NCBI GenBank assembly: GCA_013297655.1
Contig: JAAFHV010000004.1
Coordinates: 1-48,327, forward strand
DNA: 48,327 nucleotides
Direction: 5' to 3'
DNA from: Myxococcales bacterium
GTDB lineage: Bacteria; Myxococcota_A; Polyangia; Polyangiales; Polyangiaceae
Shown here: piece by piece, positions 40,087 to 48,327 of the stretch
Numbering within the stretch: the stretch's first letter is position 1
How the letters are laid out: every line of letters starts with the position of its first letter
Made by a program: the position numbers and the translations under genes
The notes under the pieces: generated by a model
Database searches by the model: none
What the model was told of the DNA's origin: nothing
The model's input: only the letters and a program-made list of their open reading frames with translations

Positions 40087-42234
40087 ATGGCGATCTTCCA
40101 GAAGCCCCCGAGCACGCCCGAAGAGCTCGAAGCGGCCAAGCCCCTCGAGCTCTCGCCCGAAGAGGTCCTCAAGTTCGACGAGGCCGAGTGGTACGAGCGC
40201 GCCTACCGCGGTGACGCTCCCCAGCTCACCCCCCGCGCGGTCTTGATGGGCACGATCCTCGGGTTCTTCCTCTCGTTCACGAACGTGTACATCGGCCTGA
40301 AGACGGGCTGGTTCTTGGGAGTCGCCCTCACTGCGTGCATTCTCTCGTATGCCATTTGGTCGTTCCTTCGCACCACCGGGCTCGCGAAGTCGGACATGAC
40401 CATCCTCGAGAACAACTGCATGCAGTCGACGGCGTCGTCGGCCGGGTATGCGACCGGCAACGTGGCGGTGTCGGCGATCCCCGCGTTGCTCCTCCTCACC
40501 GTGACGGACGAGAACCGCCGCGGCGTGCAGATGGCGCTCCCGCTGATGGCGCTCTGGGTGCTCTGCCTCGCCACGTTCGGCGTCGTGCTCGCGATCCCGA
40601 TGAAGCGGAACCTCATCAACCGCGAGAAGCTGAAATTTCCCTCTGGAACGGCCGCTGCCGTCACCCTCCAAGGCCTCTACAGCAAGGGCGACGAGGCGAT
40701 GAAGAAGGCGCGCGCGTTGCTCTACGCGGCGCTCGCTTCGGGCACCGTCCCGCTCCTCAAAGATCTCGAGGCGCTCAAGGTCGTGAAGGACGGCAAGGTC
40801 GTGGGCCGCGAGGCGCTCCTCCCCTCGTCGTCGAATATCTTCAACTTCATTCCCGCGCCGAACGTCGACGGCAAAGCGTGGAAATGGAGCGACTGGAACG
40901 TGAAGCTCGATCACGGAGTGGTGCTCATCGCCGCGGGGGCGATCATCGGCATTCGCATTACCGCATGGATGGTCGTCGGTGGGCTCGTCGTCGCGACCGC
41001 GCTCGGCCCGATGGCCCTCGTGAACAAGTGGCACTCTCCGGCGGCGATCGAGCTCTCGGAGCACGCCAAAGTCGTCGCGGTGAAGCTGCTCGGCGTAAAG
41101 GCCTATTCCACCGGCATGGCGGACGCGCTCGTCGCCCCCAAGCTCAGCGGCGCGGCCACGCTCCCGAAGAGCGCTTGGAAAGAAATTGGCATTTGGTTCG
41201 GCGCGCCGCTCCTCGTCGCCTCCGGCCTCGTGCAGCTCGCCGCCCAATGGCGCACCATCGTTCGCGCCGTCGCGCCGCTCCTCGGCGGCAAGAAGAAGCC
41301 CGCCGACGCAGACGCCACGAAACCCGAAGGCGACGAGGCCACGACGACCACGGCGAAGTATCGCGCCGAGGACGTAGAGGTGCCGACGAAGTGGTTCCTC
41401 TATGGCCTCTGCGGATCCGGCCTCGCGATCATCGTGGTCGCGGCGGTGTTCTTCGATATCCCGCCGTACTTCGGGCTCCTCGCCGTCGCGATGACCTTCG
41501 TGCTCGCGATGGTGTCGGCCCGCGCGACGGGCGAGAGCGACATCACCCCCGGCGGCGCGATGGGCAAGATCATGCAGCTTACCTACGGCGTGCTCATCCC
41601 GCAGAGCACGACCGCGAACCTCATGACGGCCTCCATCACGTCCGGCGCCGGCCTCGCGACGAGCGATCTCCTGAACGACCTCAAATCGGGATACCTCCTC
41701 GGGGCCAATCCGCGACGCCAATTCCTCGCCCAGGCGATGGGCATCCTCACCGGGACGGTCGCCACGACGCTCGGTTATTTCCTGCTCGTTCCCGACGCGA
41801 CCGTGCTCACGGGCACACCCGCGACGGACGACATGCCGGCCAAAGATCCGGCGTTCCCCGCGCCCGGTGCGCAGCAATGGCTCGCGGTCGCGAAGCTCTT
41901 CAAGAGCGGCACGAAGAACATGCACCCGATGGCGCAGACCTGCATCAAAACGGGTCTCATCGTGGGCGCGATCCTCGCTCTCCTCGAGGCTACGGTTCCG
42001 AAGAAGCACAAGAAATACGTGCCGTCTCCGACCGGCCTCGGACTCGGCATGATCCTGCCGTTCTTCTCCCCCTTCGCGATGTTCTTCGGCGCGGTGCTCG
42101 CGGAGCTCGCGGTGAGCATGAAGAAGGCGTGGGCCGAGCGCTACGTCGTCCCGATCGCGGCCGGTATCATCGCGGGCGAGAGCATCGTCGGCGTCGTCGT
42201 GGCGGGGCTCAACAACTTCGTCCTCAACTCCTGA
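40087..42234 (+). CDS. OPT-family oligopeptide transporter
   Basis: A 715-residue membrane protein with many hydrophobic segments and a charged cytoplasmic loop near 400-430 (KKKPADADATKPEGDEATTT). Signature pieces are LTPRAVLMGTILGFFLSFTNVYIGLKTGW and NNCMQSTASSAGYATG near the N-terminus, and PTGLGLGMILPFFSPFAMF near the end. OPT transporters take up peptides or metal-chelate complexes using the proton gradient. The ATG follows TAGTGC by 6 nt. A terminator follows, so the gene may be monocistronic. The substrate is unknown. Confidence 0.93.
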   Translation: MAIFQKPPSTPEELEAAKPLELSPEEVLKFDEAEWYERAYRGDAPQLTPRAVLMGTILGFFLSFTNVYIGLKTGWFLGVALTACILSYAIWSFLRTTGLAKSDMTILENNCMQSTASSAGYATGNVAVSAIPALLLLTVTDENRRGVQMALPLMALWVLCLATFGVVLAIPMKRNLINREKLKFPSGTAAAVTLQGLYSKGDEAMKKARALLYAALASGTVPLLKDLEALKVVKDGKVVGREALLPSSSNIFNFIPAPNVDGKAWKWSDWNVKLDHGVVLIAAGAIIGIRITAWMVVGGLVVATALGPMALVNKWHSPAAIELSEHAKVVAVKLLGVKAYSTGMADALVAPKLSGAATLPKSAWKEIGIWFGAPLLVASGLVQLAAQWRTIVRAVAPLLGGKKKPADADATKPEGDEATTTTAKYRAEDVEVPTKWFLYGLCGSGLAIIVVAAVFFDIPPYFGLLAVAMTFVLAMVSARATGESDITPGGAMGKIMQLTYGVLIPQSTTANLMTASITSGAGLATSDLLNDLKSGYLLGANPRRQFLAQAMGILTGTVATTLGYFLLVPDATVLTGTPATDDMPAKDPAFPAPGAQQWLAVAKLFKSGTKNMHPMAQTCIKTGLIVGAILALLEATVPKKHKKYVPSPTGLGLGMILPFFSPFAMFFGAVLAELAVSMKKAWAERYVVPIAAGIIAGESIVGVVVAGLNNFVLNS

Positions 42235-42247
42235 TCGCCAGGACGAG

Positions 42248-42284
42248 AGGCCGCGACGCCACAGGCTATCGTCGCGGCCTTTTT
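42248..42284 (+). terminator. Intrinsic terminator of the OPT transporter gene
   Basis: AGGCCGCGAC (42248-42257) pairs perfectly with GTCGCGGCCT (42271-42280) around a 13-nt loop, followed by TTTT. It also lies in the convergent gap with the NDH-2 gene. Confidence 0.9.
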
Positions 42285-42300
42285 CCTCAGACGCTCGTGG

Positions 42301-43659
42301 TCAGTCGGTGAGCGCGCGCTGCGACATGGGCTTGCGCTCGTCGTGGTCCGGCATGATCACGCGGGAGCCGACCGCCTTCATCGGGTGAGTCATCAAGCGC
42401 GCGCCGCGATCGTATGCAAAGTACGACCACGCCCACGTGAAGAGCACCACCGCTCGGCTCCGAAAACCGACGAGATAGATGAGGTGGATGAACAGCCACG
42501 CGAGCCAGGCGAGGAACCCACGCATCTCGATGCCGTTCGCGTACGCGATCGCGCGCGAGCGGCCGATCGTGGCCATCGAGCCCTTGTCGAAGTAGCGAAA
42601 CGGCTTGACCGTCTGCCCTTGGAGACCACGCAAGATCACCTTCGCGACGTGCCGCGCCTGTTGCATCGCGACCGGCGAAAGGCCTGGGAGCGGCTTTCCG
42701 TCTTGCTCGAAATGCGCCATGTCACCGATCGCGAACGCCCCCTCCACGTCGGCGATTCGCGCGTGGTCGTCCACGATGACGCGCCCCTGGCGGTCGAGGG
42801 GGACCCCGAGTCCCTTCGCGAGGCTCGTGCCCTGCACCCCCGCGCCCCACACCACCGTGCTCGCTTCGATGCGACCGCGCCCTCCTTTTCCGAGGCCGGG
42901 CAGCTCGTCCTCGTGCGCAGACTCCCACTCGACGCCGTCGGGATCGATCTTGGTCACCCTCGTGTTCGTCCGAACCTCGACCCCGAGCTCCTCGAGCTGC
43001 TCCTCCGCACTGGCGGAGAGCGTCTCCGGGAAGCTCGCGAGGATGCGTGGGCCGGCCTCCACGAGCACCACCTTGGCGTCCTTGGGATTCACGGAGCGAA
43101 AGTCGTCGTTGAGCACGAAGCGCGACAGCTCGCTCACCGCGCCGGCGAGCTCGACGCCAGTGGGACCGCCGCCGATGATCGCGAACGTGAGGAGGCGCGC
43201 GCGCACGGCCGGGTCCGTCTCGCGCTCGGCCCGCTCGAACGCGAAGAGCACGCGGTGACGGATCTCGAGGGCGTCCTCCAGGGACTTGAGCCCGGGGGCG
43301 TCCTTTGCCCAATCGTCGTGGCCGAAGTAGCTCGTCTTCGCGCCGACCGCGAGGACGAGGAAGTCGTACCCGAGGGGCTCGCCATCGACCGAGACGGTCT
43401 TCGCTCGAAGGTCGACCGCGGTGACCTCGCCCAAGAGAACGCGCACGTTTTTGTGGGCCGCGAGCACACCGCGGATCGGCGCCGCGATCTCGGCGGGGCT
43501 GAGCCCTGCCATCGCCACCTGATAGAGAAGTGGTTGGAACAAGTGGTGATTTTGGCGATCGACGACGGTGATGCGGACGGCCTCACCCCCGAGCTCCTGC
43601 GCGGCGGTCAGCCCCGCGAAGCCAGCGCCCACGATGACCACGTGCGGTTCCTTCGACAT
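42301..43659 (-). CDS. ndh: Type II NADH dehydrogenase (NDH-2)
   Basis: A 452-residue flavoprotein that would pass electrons from NADH to quinone without pumping protons. The FAD motif VVIVGAGFAGLTAAQEL starts at residue 7, the NADH-binding motif FAIIGGGPTGVELAGAVSEL near 163, and the second FAD motif near 300 is AFAIGDMAHF. The AMQQARHVAK segment is typical of NDH-2. A hydrophobic amphipathic stretch (FLAWLAWLFIHLIYLVGF, about 384-401) would attach it to the membrane. The ATG start has no clear ribosome-binding site. It stands alone, convergent with the OPT gene. Confidence 0.92.
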   Translation of the reverse strand: MSKEPHVVIVGAGFAGLTAAQELGGEAVRITVVDRQNHHLFQPLLYQVAMAGLSPAEIAAPIRGVLAAHKNVRVLLGEVTAVDLRAKTVSVDGEPLGYDFLVLAVGAKTSYFGHDDWAKDAPGLKSLEDALEIRHRVLFAFERAERETDPAVRARLLTFAIIGGGPTGVELAGAVSELSRFVLNDDFRSVNPKDAKVVLVEAGPRILASFPETLSASAEEQLEELGVEVRTNTRVTKIDPDGVEWESAHEDELPGLGKGGRGRIEASTVVWGAGVQGTSLAKGLGVPLDRQGRVIVDDHARIADVEGAFAIGDMAHFEQDGKPLPGLSPVAMQQARHVAKVILRGLQGQTVKPFRYFDKGSMATIGRSRAIAYANGIEMRGFLAWLAWLFIHLIYLVGFRSRAVVLFTWAWSYFAYDRGARLMTHPMKAVGSRVIMPDHDERKPMSQRALTD

Positions 43660-43765
43660 CGCACCGACCCATAGTGGCTTTTGCGCGAAACGCCCAGACC
43701 CGTTCCGTCACGCAGCTCGCGTCGCGCGACGTTCACGTGCCTTTGCGGTGGTCGTCACCGAGCTC

Positions 43766-43778
43766 ATGCAGGCTGCAT
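43766..43778. promoter_or_regulatory. 13-bp palindrome upstream of the small membrane peptide
   Basis: ATGCAG-G-CTGCAT is a perfect inverted repeat 19 bp before the ATG at 43797, and TGCATGCAT overlaps its right arm. It could be an operator or simply a short hairpin. Confidence 0.3.
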
Positions 43779-43796
43779 GCATCGAAAGGACGACCC

Positions 43797-43886
43797 ATGC
43801 ACCCCATCGCGACCAGCCTCGTGCTCTGTGCATCGTATTTGTTTCTCGTCGCCGTTCACCGCTTCGGGCCCCCGAAGGACGCGTAG
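43797..43886 (+). CDS. Possible 29-residue membrane peptide
   Basis: The sequence codes for MHPIATSLVLCASYLFLVAV followed by a short basic-polar tail, that is, one membrane helix of about 17 residues. A good Shine-Dalgarno (AAAGGA, 43785-43790) lies 6 nt before the ATG, better than most genes here have. It is divergent from the NDH-2 gene. Tiny single-helix proteins often join respiratory complexes, but no homolog can be named and it may be chance. Confidence 0.4.
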   Translation: MHPIATSLVLCASYLFLVAVHRFGPPKDA

Positions 43887-43944
43887 GCGAGGACCTGACG
43901 CGCGCGCCTCGCCCTCGCGCGACGTCCGACGCTCGGCGAGGTGC

Positions 43945-43950
43945 TACCGT
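43945..43950 (+). promoter_or_regulatory. -10-like TACCGT of the PQQ-propeller gene
   Basis: TACCGT ends 7 nt before the ATG at 43958 and no ribosome-binding site is present, consistent with a leaderless mRNA. Confidence 0.4.
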
Positions 43951-43957
43951 GGCGGTG

Positions 43958-45184
43958 ATGGCTCGCTTCGTCTTCGTCCTCGCTGTCGCGGTCGTGTCCG
44001 GCTCCCTCCTCGCGATCTCGTGCGGTGATACCGAGCCACGCGTCGACGCAGGCCCCCCCGTCGCTGCCGACGCGGAAGCCGACGCGGCCGCGGATGGCGA
44101 GGTCGACGCTGCGACGACACCGACGGCCGAGGACCCGTGCCTCGACGCGAACGGCGTCGCGGCGGGCTCTCCCTGGCCCATGCGCGGCGGTTGCCCGCGC
44201 CGGCCAGGCTCGAGAATGAACCGACGTGGGCCTCAGAGCGGCAACCTGGTGTTCACCTATCCGACCACCGCGCGAGCGACCGCGCCCGTGATCACCGGAG
44301 GGGGGCTCGTGGTGGTGGGCACCGACGACGGTCACGTGATCGCCATGAGCCCTACGGGGCAAAAACAATGGGACGTGACCGTGGGCCGCTCGATCGGGGT
44401 CTCTCCCTTCGTCCGCGACGCCGACGAAATCGTCGTCGCGACACGAGACGGGCGCCTCCTTCGCCTCGCGACGGCCGACGGTAGCGAGCGCGGAGCGGCC
44501 GACGGAGCGAGCGAGCCCTCGGAGCTACTCCCCCTCGCGGACGGCCTCGCGTACACCGCCGCCGACGGCAAGCTCCACCGAACCGACGCGAACCTTCGCG
44601 AAGTCTCCGTCGTCGAGGTGAAGTCCAAAGAAGGCCTGACCCTCGCCAAGGACGGCGCGTTGCTCGCGGCAGGCGAAGACGGGGTGCTCCGTCGCGTCGA
44701 TCCGTCGAACGGCGCGATCACCGAGCTCTTCCGTGCCCCCGCCGCCCTCACCGCGTCGCCGACGGTGACCTACTACGGAGACATCGTCGTGGTCGGCAAA
44801 GACGAGAAGCTCCGAAGCCTGGACGCCAAAGGTGTGCTTCGTTTCGAGCGCCCGCTCGGATCCGCGCCCATCGGCCCGCCCGCGTGTAGCCCCGACGGAG
44901 CAGCCTATGTAGCGACCGCCGCCGGCAAGGTCGTCGGCTTCGATCGCGCCGGCCAGGAGACGGTGTCGTTCGCGCCACTCGGCCTCGCCGAGCCTCCGAT
45001 CGTGGGCGCCCAAGGCACGATTTACTTCGGAGCGGAGGACACCAAGCTCTATGCAGTGCAACCGAGCGGGCGCCTCTTGTTCGCGGGCGCGCTGCGGGTT
45101 CGCGCGCGATCGTCCCCAGCGCTGGCCGACAATGGAGCCCTCTTTCTCGCCGTCGAGGGCGGCGTCGCCGGCGTAGGGCCCTGA
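43958..45184 (+). CDS. PQQ-like beta-propeller lipoprotein
   Basis: A 408-residue predicted lipoprotein (lipobox LAISC, Cys22) with an Ala/Asp-rich linker and then repeated beta-propeller blades: GGGLVVVGTDDGHVIAMSPTGQKQWDV, VVATRDGRLLRLATADG, GDIVVVGKDEKLRSLDAKGVLRFERPL and GTIYFGAEDTKLYAVQPSGRLLF. These match the PQQ-like (PF13360) repeat with its D-G-x-L-x-A-x-D/S blade ends. The fold resembles BamB, the outer-membrane assembly lipoprotein, but the context does not support that role. The ATG is supported by the signal peptide. Confidence 0.88.
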   Translation: MARFVFVLAVAVVSGSLLAISCGDTEPRVDAGPPVAADAEADAAADGEVDAATTPTAEDPCLDANGVAAGSPWPMRGGCPRRPGSRMNRRGPQSGNLVFTYPTTARATAPVITGGGLVVVGTDDGHVIAMSPTGQKQWDVTVGRSIGVSPFVRDADEIVVATRDGRLLRLATADGSERGAADGASEPSELLPLADGLAYTAADGKLHRTDANLREVSVVEVKSKEGLTLAKDGALLAAGEDGVLRRVDPSNGAITELFRAPAALTASPTVTYYGDIVVVGKDEKLRSLDAKGVLRFERPLGSAPIGPPACSPDGAAYVATAAGKVVGFDRAGQETVSFAPLGLAEPPIVGAQGTIYFGAEDTKLYAVQPSGRLLFAGALRVRARSSPALADNGALFLAVEGGVAGVGP

Positions 45185-45360
45185 TCTCGCGAACGACGGC
45201 CAGAATCGGGAGCCGCGCAGGCGCAGAAAGTGGCGCGAGGCGGAGGGTGTCCGCGGGACTCGGCGACGGCCACGTGTGGCAACGAACTATCCTCGTGGCG
45301 CGGCGCTCACGAGCGGATCGGAATGCACGGACGCAGGTACGCGTGCCACGCGACCACGGC

Positions 45361-45744
45361 TCACAGCGGCAGGTATCGGATTCCCGCTTTGAACCCGACG
45401 CGGCGAACCCTCTTCTGGGCAATCGCGAGGGCTGCGACCCGCAGGAACGGGTCTTTTTTGATGCCGAGCATCGCGCGTAGCTCCCTCGCGCGCGCCCCGC
45501 CCGGAATCGCCTTTACGAGCTCCTCGAGCTTGTCGACGAAGTCCTCGGCGTGGACCCAGTGCGTCGGTTGGTTGCGCTTCGCGTCCTTGGCCCGGCGCGC
45601 CGGAGGGCGCGCGAGATCTCCGCTTCGTCGAGGACCGAGCTCCGTGTGGGAGAGCTCGTCGGCCGAGGCGTGCACGGCCGCTGTCACCATGTCGGACGCG
45701 AACGCGCGGGCGAGTGCTCGGAGGGAGTTTTCGAGGGAGGACAT
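45361..45744 (-). CDS. Small protein with probable C-terminal winged helix
   Basis: A 127-residue basic protein. The N-terminal half is helical (SSLENSLRALARAFASDMV) and then rich in Arg and Lys. The C-terminal half, VDKLEELVKAIPGGARARELRAMLGIKKDPFLRVAALAIAQKRVRRVGFKAGIRY, reads as helix-turn-helix plus wing and recalls a group of small myxobacterial proteins that end this way; I cannot name the family with certainty. DNA binding is an inference. The 205 bp upstream contain an ATTGGC / GCCAAT inverted repeat (45767-45772 and 45800-45805) that could be a binding site. Confidence 0.65.
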   Translation of the reverse strand: MSSLENSLRALARAFASDMVTAAVHASADELSHTELGPRRSGDLARPPARRAKDAKRNQPTHWVHAEDFVDKLEELVKAIPGGARARELRAMLGIKKDPFLRVAALAIAQKRVRRVGFKAGIRYLPL

Positions 45745-45949
45745 CGATGTTACGCGCTAGCTGATGATTGGCGAGAATGCCACGACATTTGCCGCGATTG
45801 CCAATCCTTTTTTGACCGCTGTCCACCAAACATGCCCCTCCGCTTCTGTCGCGCCATTTCGCCGCGCTCACTGGGCCAAACCGGGACCATGGGCAGGAAA
45901 TTTCGCCAGTTCGTGCGATGAGGGCACGATTCGGGCGGCGCTCGCGGCG

Positions 45950-47356
45950 TCAGCGAGAAGCGAGTGTCGCCTCACGCAAGAGGCGTCGAGCGTCGTCGCG
46001 GCGCCCCTCGATAGCGGCTTTCCAGGCGAGCTCCCGCGCGACCTCCACGTACGTAGCGGAAGCGCCTGCTTCGCGCGCGGCGACCGCGACCGCGAGGAGA
46101 GACTCGGCGAGCTCTTCGTCACCCGCGGCGCGGGCCGCGCGAGCCACCGCGAGGGCGCCGCGCAAGGGAGGGCTCCCCGAGGACGCGACGAGCGCTCGCG
46201 CCACTCCGAGCGCGGCGGCGCGGACCCCATCGTCGTCGACAAAAAGCCCGAGGTAGGCCGCCTCCCAACACGGCACGCGCACGAGCGGCGGAGTCTGCGG
46301 CACGAGGGCCGCGAGTGCCGAGAACGCCACCTCGGCTCGCTTCGTGTCGCCATCACGGACCGCGCCCGCCGCCGCGAACGCGAGCCCCTCCGCCGAGCCG
46401 CGCGGCAGCTCGACCTTGGCCTCGAAGCGTCCGGTCGCGAGATCGATCGCGCGACGAGCGCTCGCCACGGAAGGAGCGTCGGCCAACGCGCGCATCACTG
46501 CGAAGACCTCGTCGTGAGACGACGCGTTGGCCGCGGTGGTGAGGCTCTTCCAGGCTTCGAGCCTCGCGCGGAGGGCGGCGCCGAGGCGCTCGTCGGTGAG
46601 CTTGGCGAACACGGCGAGCACGCGATCGCGCTCGATTTCGGTGAGCGAGTGCGACATTCGCTCGGCGTGCTCGCACACGACGCGGAGGGCACGCGCCTTG
46701 TCGCCTCCGTCGCGGACGATTCGCTCGAGCTCGGTGAGCCAGCCCGCGCGTACGAACCGGCTCGGCGCGCCGAGGCCGAACGGCGCGAGGCGGAGCACGA
46801 GCCCCTCTGGCAGCTCACGAAGAACGAGCGACTTTTCGAGCGCCCGCGCGTCGTCGAAGCGGCCCGATTCGTAGAGAATCGCAGCGCGAAACGCGCGCGC
46901 CTGTGCGAGCACCACCGCGTCGCCCTCGCGCTCCGCGAGCCGCTCGGCCTCCACGAAGGCGGCCCGCGCGCCCGAGTCGCGCGCGCGCTCGAGGCAGCGC
47001 CCGTGCAGATACGCCGTCACCGCGCGAGGGTTGCGGAGGAGCTCGAGGGCCGCGAGCCCCGCCGCGACGAGCCAGTAGCCGCGTGCGCAAAGGGCGAGGA
47101 CGACCGCGCGCGCCCGAACGTCGAGCGCTCCCTTCGTCACGCTCGTGTAGAGGCCGACGAGGGTCGACGCGAGGGCCTCGTCCGACAGCTCCGCTGCGCA
47201 CGAGACGGCCTCGAGCACCGCGCGCCCGCGCGTCTCGGAGTCGGCCGCGTTCTCTGCGAGCGCGCGATAGGGAACGAGCGCGGCGCGCGGACCTAGGTTC
47301 TTTCGAACACGTTCGGCGGTCGCGAGCGCGACGTTGTTGGCGAGCTCCGAGATCAT
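45950..47356 (-). CDS. Helical-repeat (TPR-like) protein paired with Hsp70-like gene
   Basis: A 468-residue, almost entirely alpha-helical, Ala/Leu/Arg-rich protein made of roughly 30-40-residue helical pairs (for example AVVLAQARAFRAAILYESGRFDDARALEKSL and LAVARAARAAGDEELAESLLAVAVAAREAG), which fits TPR or Sel1-like solenoids. No catalytic motif is visible. It has no signal peptide, so it is cytoplasmic. It starts 9 nt after the stop of the Hsp70-like gene and is therefore its operon partner. TPR proteins commonly act as Hsp70 cochaperones, which makes that role a reasonable guess. Confidence 0.7.
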   Translation of the reverse strand: MISELANNVALATAERVRKNLGPRAALVPYRALAENAADSETRGRAVLEAVSCAAELSDEALASTLVGLYTSVTKGALDVRARAVVLALCARGYWLVAAGLAALELLRNPRAVTAYLHGRCLERARDSGARAAFVEAERLAEREGDAVVLAQARAFRAAILYESGRFDDARALEKSLVLRELPEGLVLRLAPFGLGAPSRFVRAGWLTELERIVRDGGDKARALRVVCEHAERMSHSLTEIERDRVLAVFAKLTDERLGAALRARLEAWKSLTTAANASSHDEVFAVMRALADAPSVASARRAIDLATGRFEAKVELPRGSAEGLAFAAAGAVRDGDTKRAEVAFSALAALVPQTPPLVRVPCWEAAYLGLFVDDDGVRAAALGVARALVASSGSPPLRGALAVARAARAAGDEELAESLLAVAVAAREAGASATYVEVARELAWKAAIEGRRDDARRLLREATLASR

Positions 47357-47365
47357 GTCATCGCC

Positions 47366-48327
47366 TCACGCTCCGCCCCCGCGATCGGTGACCATGCCAA
47401 TCTGAGGAACACGCTCGAGCGCGGCCTCGATGCGCTCGAGCTCGCCGGCGAGCTGATCGGCTTTCCGGCGGCTCGCGTCGGGCTCGCCCTCGGCTTTTTC
47501 CAGGTCGACGAGGGGCAGCGCGACCTCGTCGCGGTACCACTTCCGGATGCGATCGAGCTCCGTCTCTTGGAGCTTGCGCAGATCGCCCGCGGTCGTGAGC
47601 GACACGTCGTCGATCTCACGATGCAGGCGCGAGGCCCAAGCGACGACCCGCGACACGCGCGTCCGCACGTAGGCCGGATCATCGAGCTTCATCGCGGAGA
47701 ACTCTTCCTGCCAGGCGGTCTCGAGGAGCGCCTGCACCTCGTTGAACGCGCGCCGCCAGCCGGTGCCGTCGTGAGCGTCGTAGGCCTTCCGCGCGCGCGC
47801 ATCGACCTCGTCGACCCGCTCTTCCCACTCGCGCCGTGTCATCCCCACCAGCGTGTCTTTCGCGCGGTAGATGATGCGACGGAGGCTGTCCAAGGCCTCC
47901 TCGAAGCGCGCGAGCGGAGGCACGAGCTCCTCGACCGAAGAGCCCGCGAGCTCGTCGATGAGGTGGCGAAGCTTCACGCAGAGCGCGGCGAGCTTGTCCG
48001 GGTCGGTGAGCGCAGCTTCACGAATGCCGACGGTGAGCTTGTCGGCCTCGCGTTGGTATACCGCGGCGAGCCCTCCCCAGAGGTTTCGCTTCGCGCGCTC
48101 GGCTTCTTCGAGGAGCTTCTCCACGTCGGGTCTCGTCTGCGCCGATTCCTCTGGAGTTACGAGGGCTTCAATCTGGGTCTGGCCGACGGTCGCTTTGGCC
48201 TCCATCCGCATCGATTCGTCGCAACGGAGCACCACCTCGACCGGCGAGCCCACCGGGAGGCCCTTCGGCACCTCGAGCACGAGCATCTTGATGGGGACGC
48301 GATTTTGGAGGAGCCGGAGCACGACCC
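47366..48327 (-). CDS. C-terminal part of an Hsp70-like protein (5' end outside window)
   Basis: The frame runs off the right edge, so the gene start is missing. The visible N-terminal part resembles an Hsp70 substrate-binding domain: NRVPIKMLVLEVPKGLPVGSPVEVVLRCDESMRMEAKATVG. The rest is a long helical region (EEAERAKRNLWGGLAAVYQREADKL, LRKLQETELDRIRKWYRDEV) larger than the usual helical lid. The ATPase domain, if present, lies outside. It ends in VTDRGGGA, not the EEVD or DnaK-type tail. The TPR-like gene follows after 9 nt. A divergent Hsp70-family protein is my best call. Confidence 0.65.
   Translation of the reverse strand, partial: VVLRLLQNRVPIKMLVLEVPKGLPVGSPVEVVLRCDESMRMEAKATVGQTQIEALVTPEESAQTRPDVEKLLEEAERAKRNLWGGLAAVYQREADKLTVGIREAALTDPDKLAALCVKLRHLIDELAGSSVEELVPPLARFEEALDSLRRIIYRAKDTLVGMTRREWEERVDEVDARARKAYDAHDGTGWRRAFNEVQALLETAWQEEFSAMKLDDPAYVRTRVSRVVAWASRLHREIDDVSLTTAGDLRKLQETELDRIRKWYRDEVALPLVDLEKAEGEPDASRRKADQLAGELERIEAALERVPQIGMVTDRGGGA

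Overview
The window is high-GC DNA whose gene content points to a myxobacterium (Myxococcota, probably of the Polyangiales type). The evidence is an M23 peptidase ending in a MYXO-CTERM-like sorting tail, many short alanine-rich lipoproteins, a Hanks-type Ser/Thr kinase, an ether-lipid synthase of the AGPS type, and several two-component kinases. Gene boundaries carry many 4-bp ATGA/GTGA overlaps. This placement rests on gene content only.

Layout. 1-620: the 3' end of a coiled-coil protein, then a MITE-like element with near-perfect terminal inverted repeats ending in CTAG. 620-5067: a flavin monooxygenase, a lipoprotein, a HEPN/MNT toxin-antitoxin-like pair and a membrane histidine kinase. 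5405-8960: a beta-oxidation operon (fadN-like, then fadA-like). 9552-14942: a zinc-ribbon membrane protein, a LysR regulator divergent from an F420/NADP-type reductase with a dyad between them, a hybrid sensor kinase and a PAP2-like protein. 15095-17626: a secreted beta-propeller lipoprotein behind a near-consensus sigma-54 promoter. 17843-21170: AGPS-like synthase, TPM protein and LemA. 21347-24128: a TonB-like protein and a membrane-anchored FMN glutamate-synthase-like enzyme. 24169-31334: a five-gene operon encoding a MacA-like adaptor, ABC ATPase, ADOP-type permease, sigma-54 response regulator and kinase. 31513-36302: lipoproteins, an ElyC/YdcF-like lipoprotein, the MYXO-CTERM peptidase and an aldo/keto reductase. 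36338-43659: HD hydrolase and LOG protein, divergent from the Ser/Thr kinase and its coupled reductase, then an OPT transporter and NDH-2. 43797-48327: a tiny membrane peptide, a PQQ-propeller lipoprotein, a winged-helix-like protein, a TPR-like protein and the C-terminus of an Hsp70-like protein.

Two regulatory patterns run across the window. At least eight genes have a TANNNT hexamer ending 6-8 nt before the start codon and no Shine-Dalgarno sequence, as expected for leaderless transcripts. Sigma-54 control appears twice: a strong promoter before the beta-propeller gene, and a weaker candidate before the efflux operon, which encodes its own sigma-54 activator. No rRNA, tRNA, CRISPR array, prophage or intact IS was seen.
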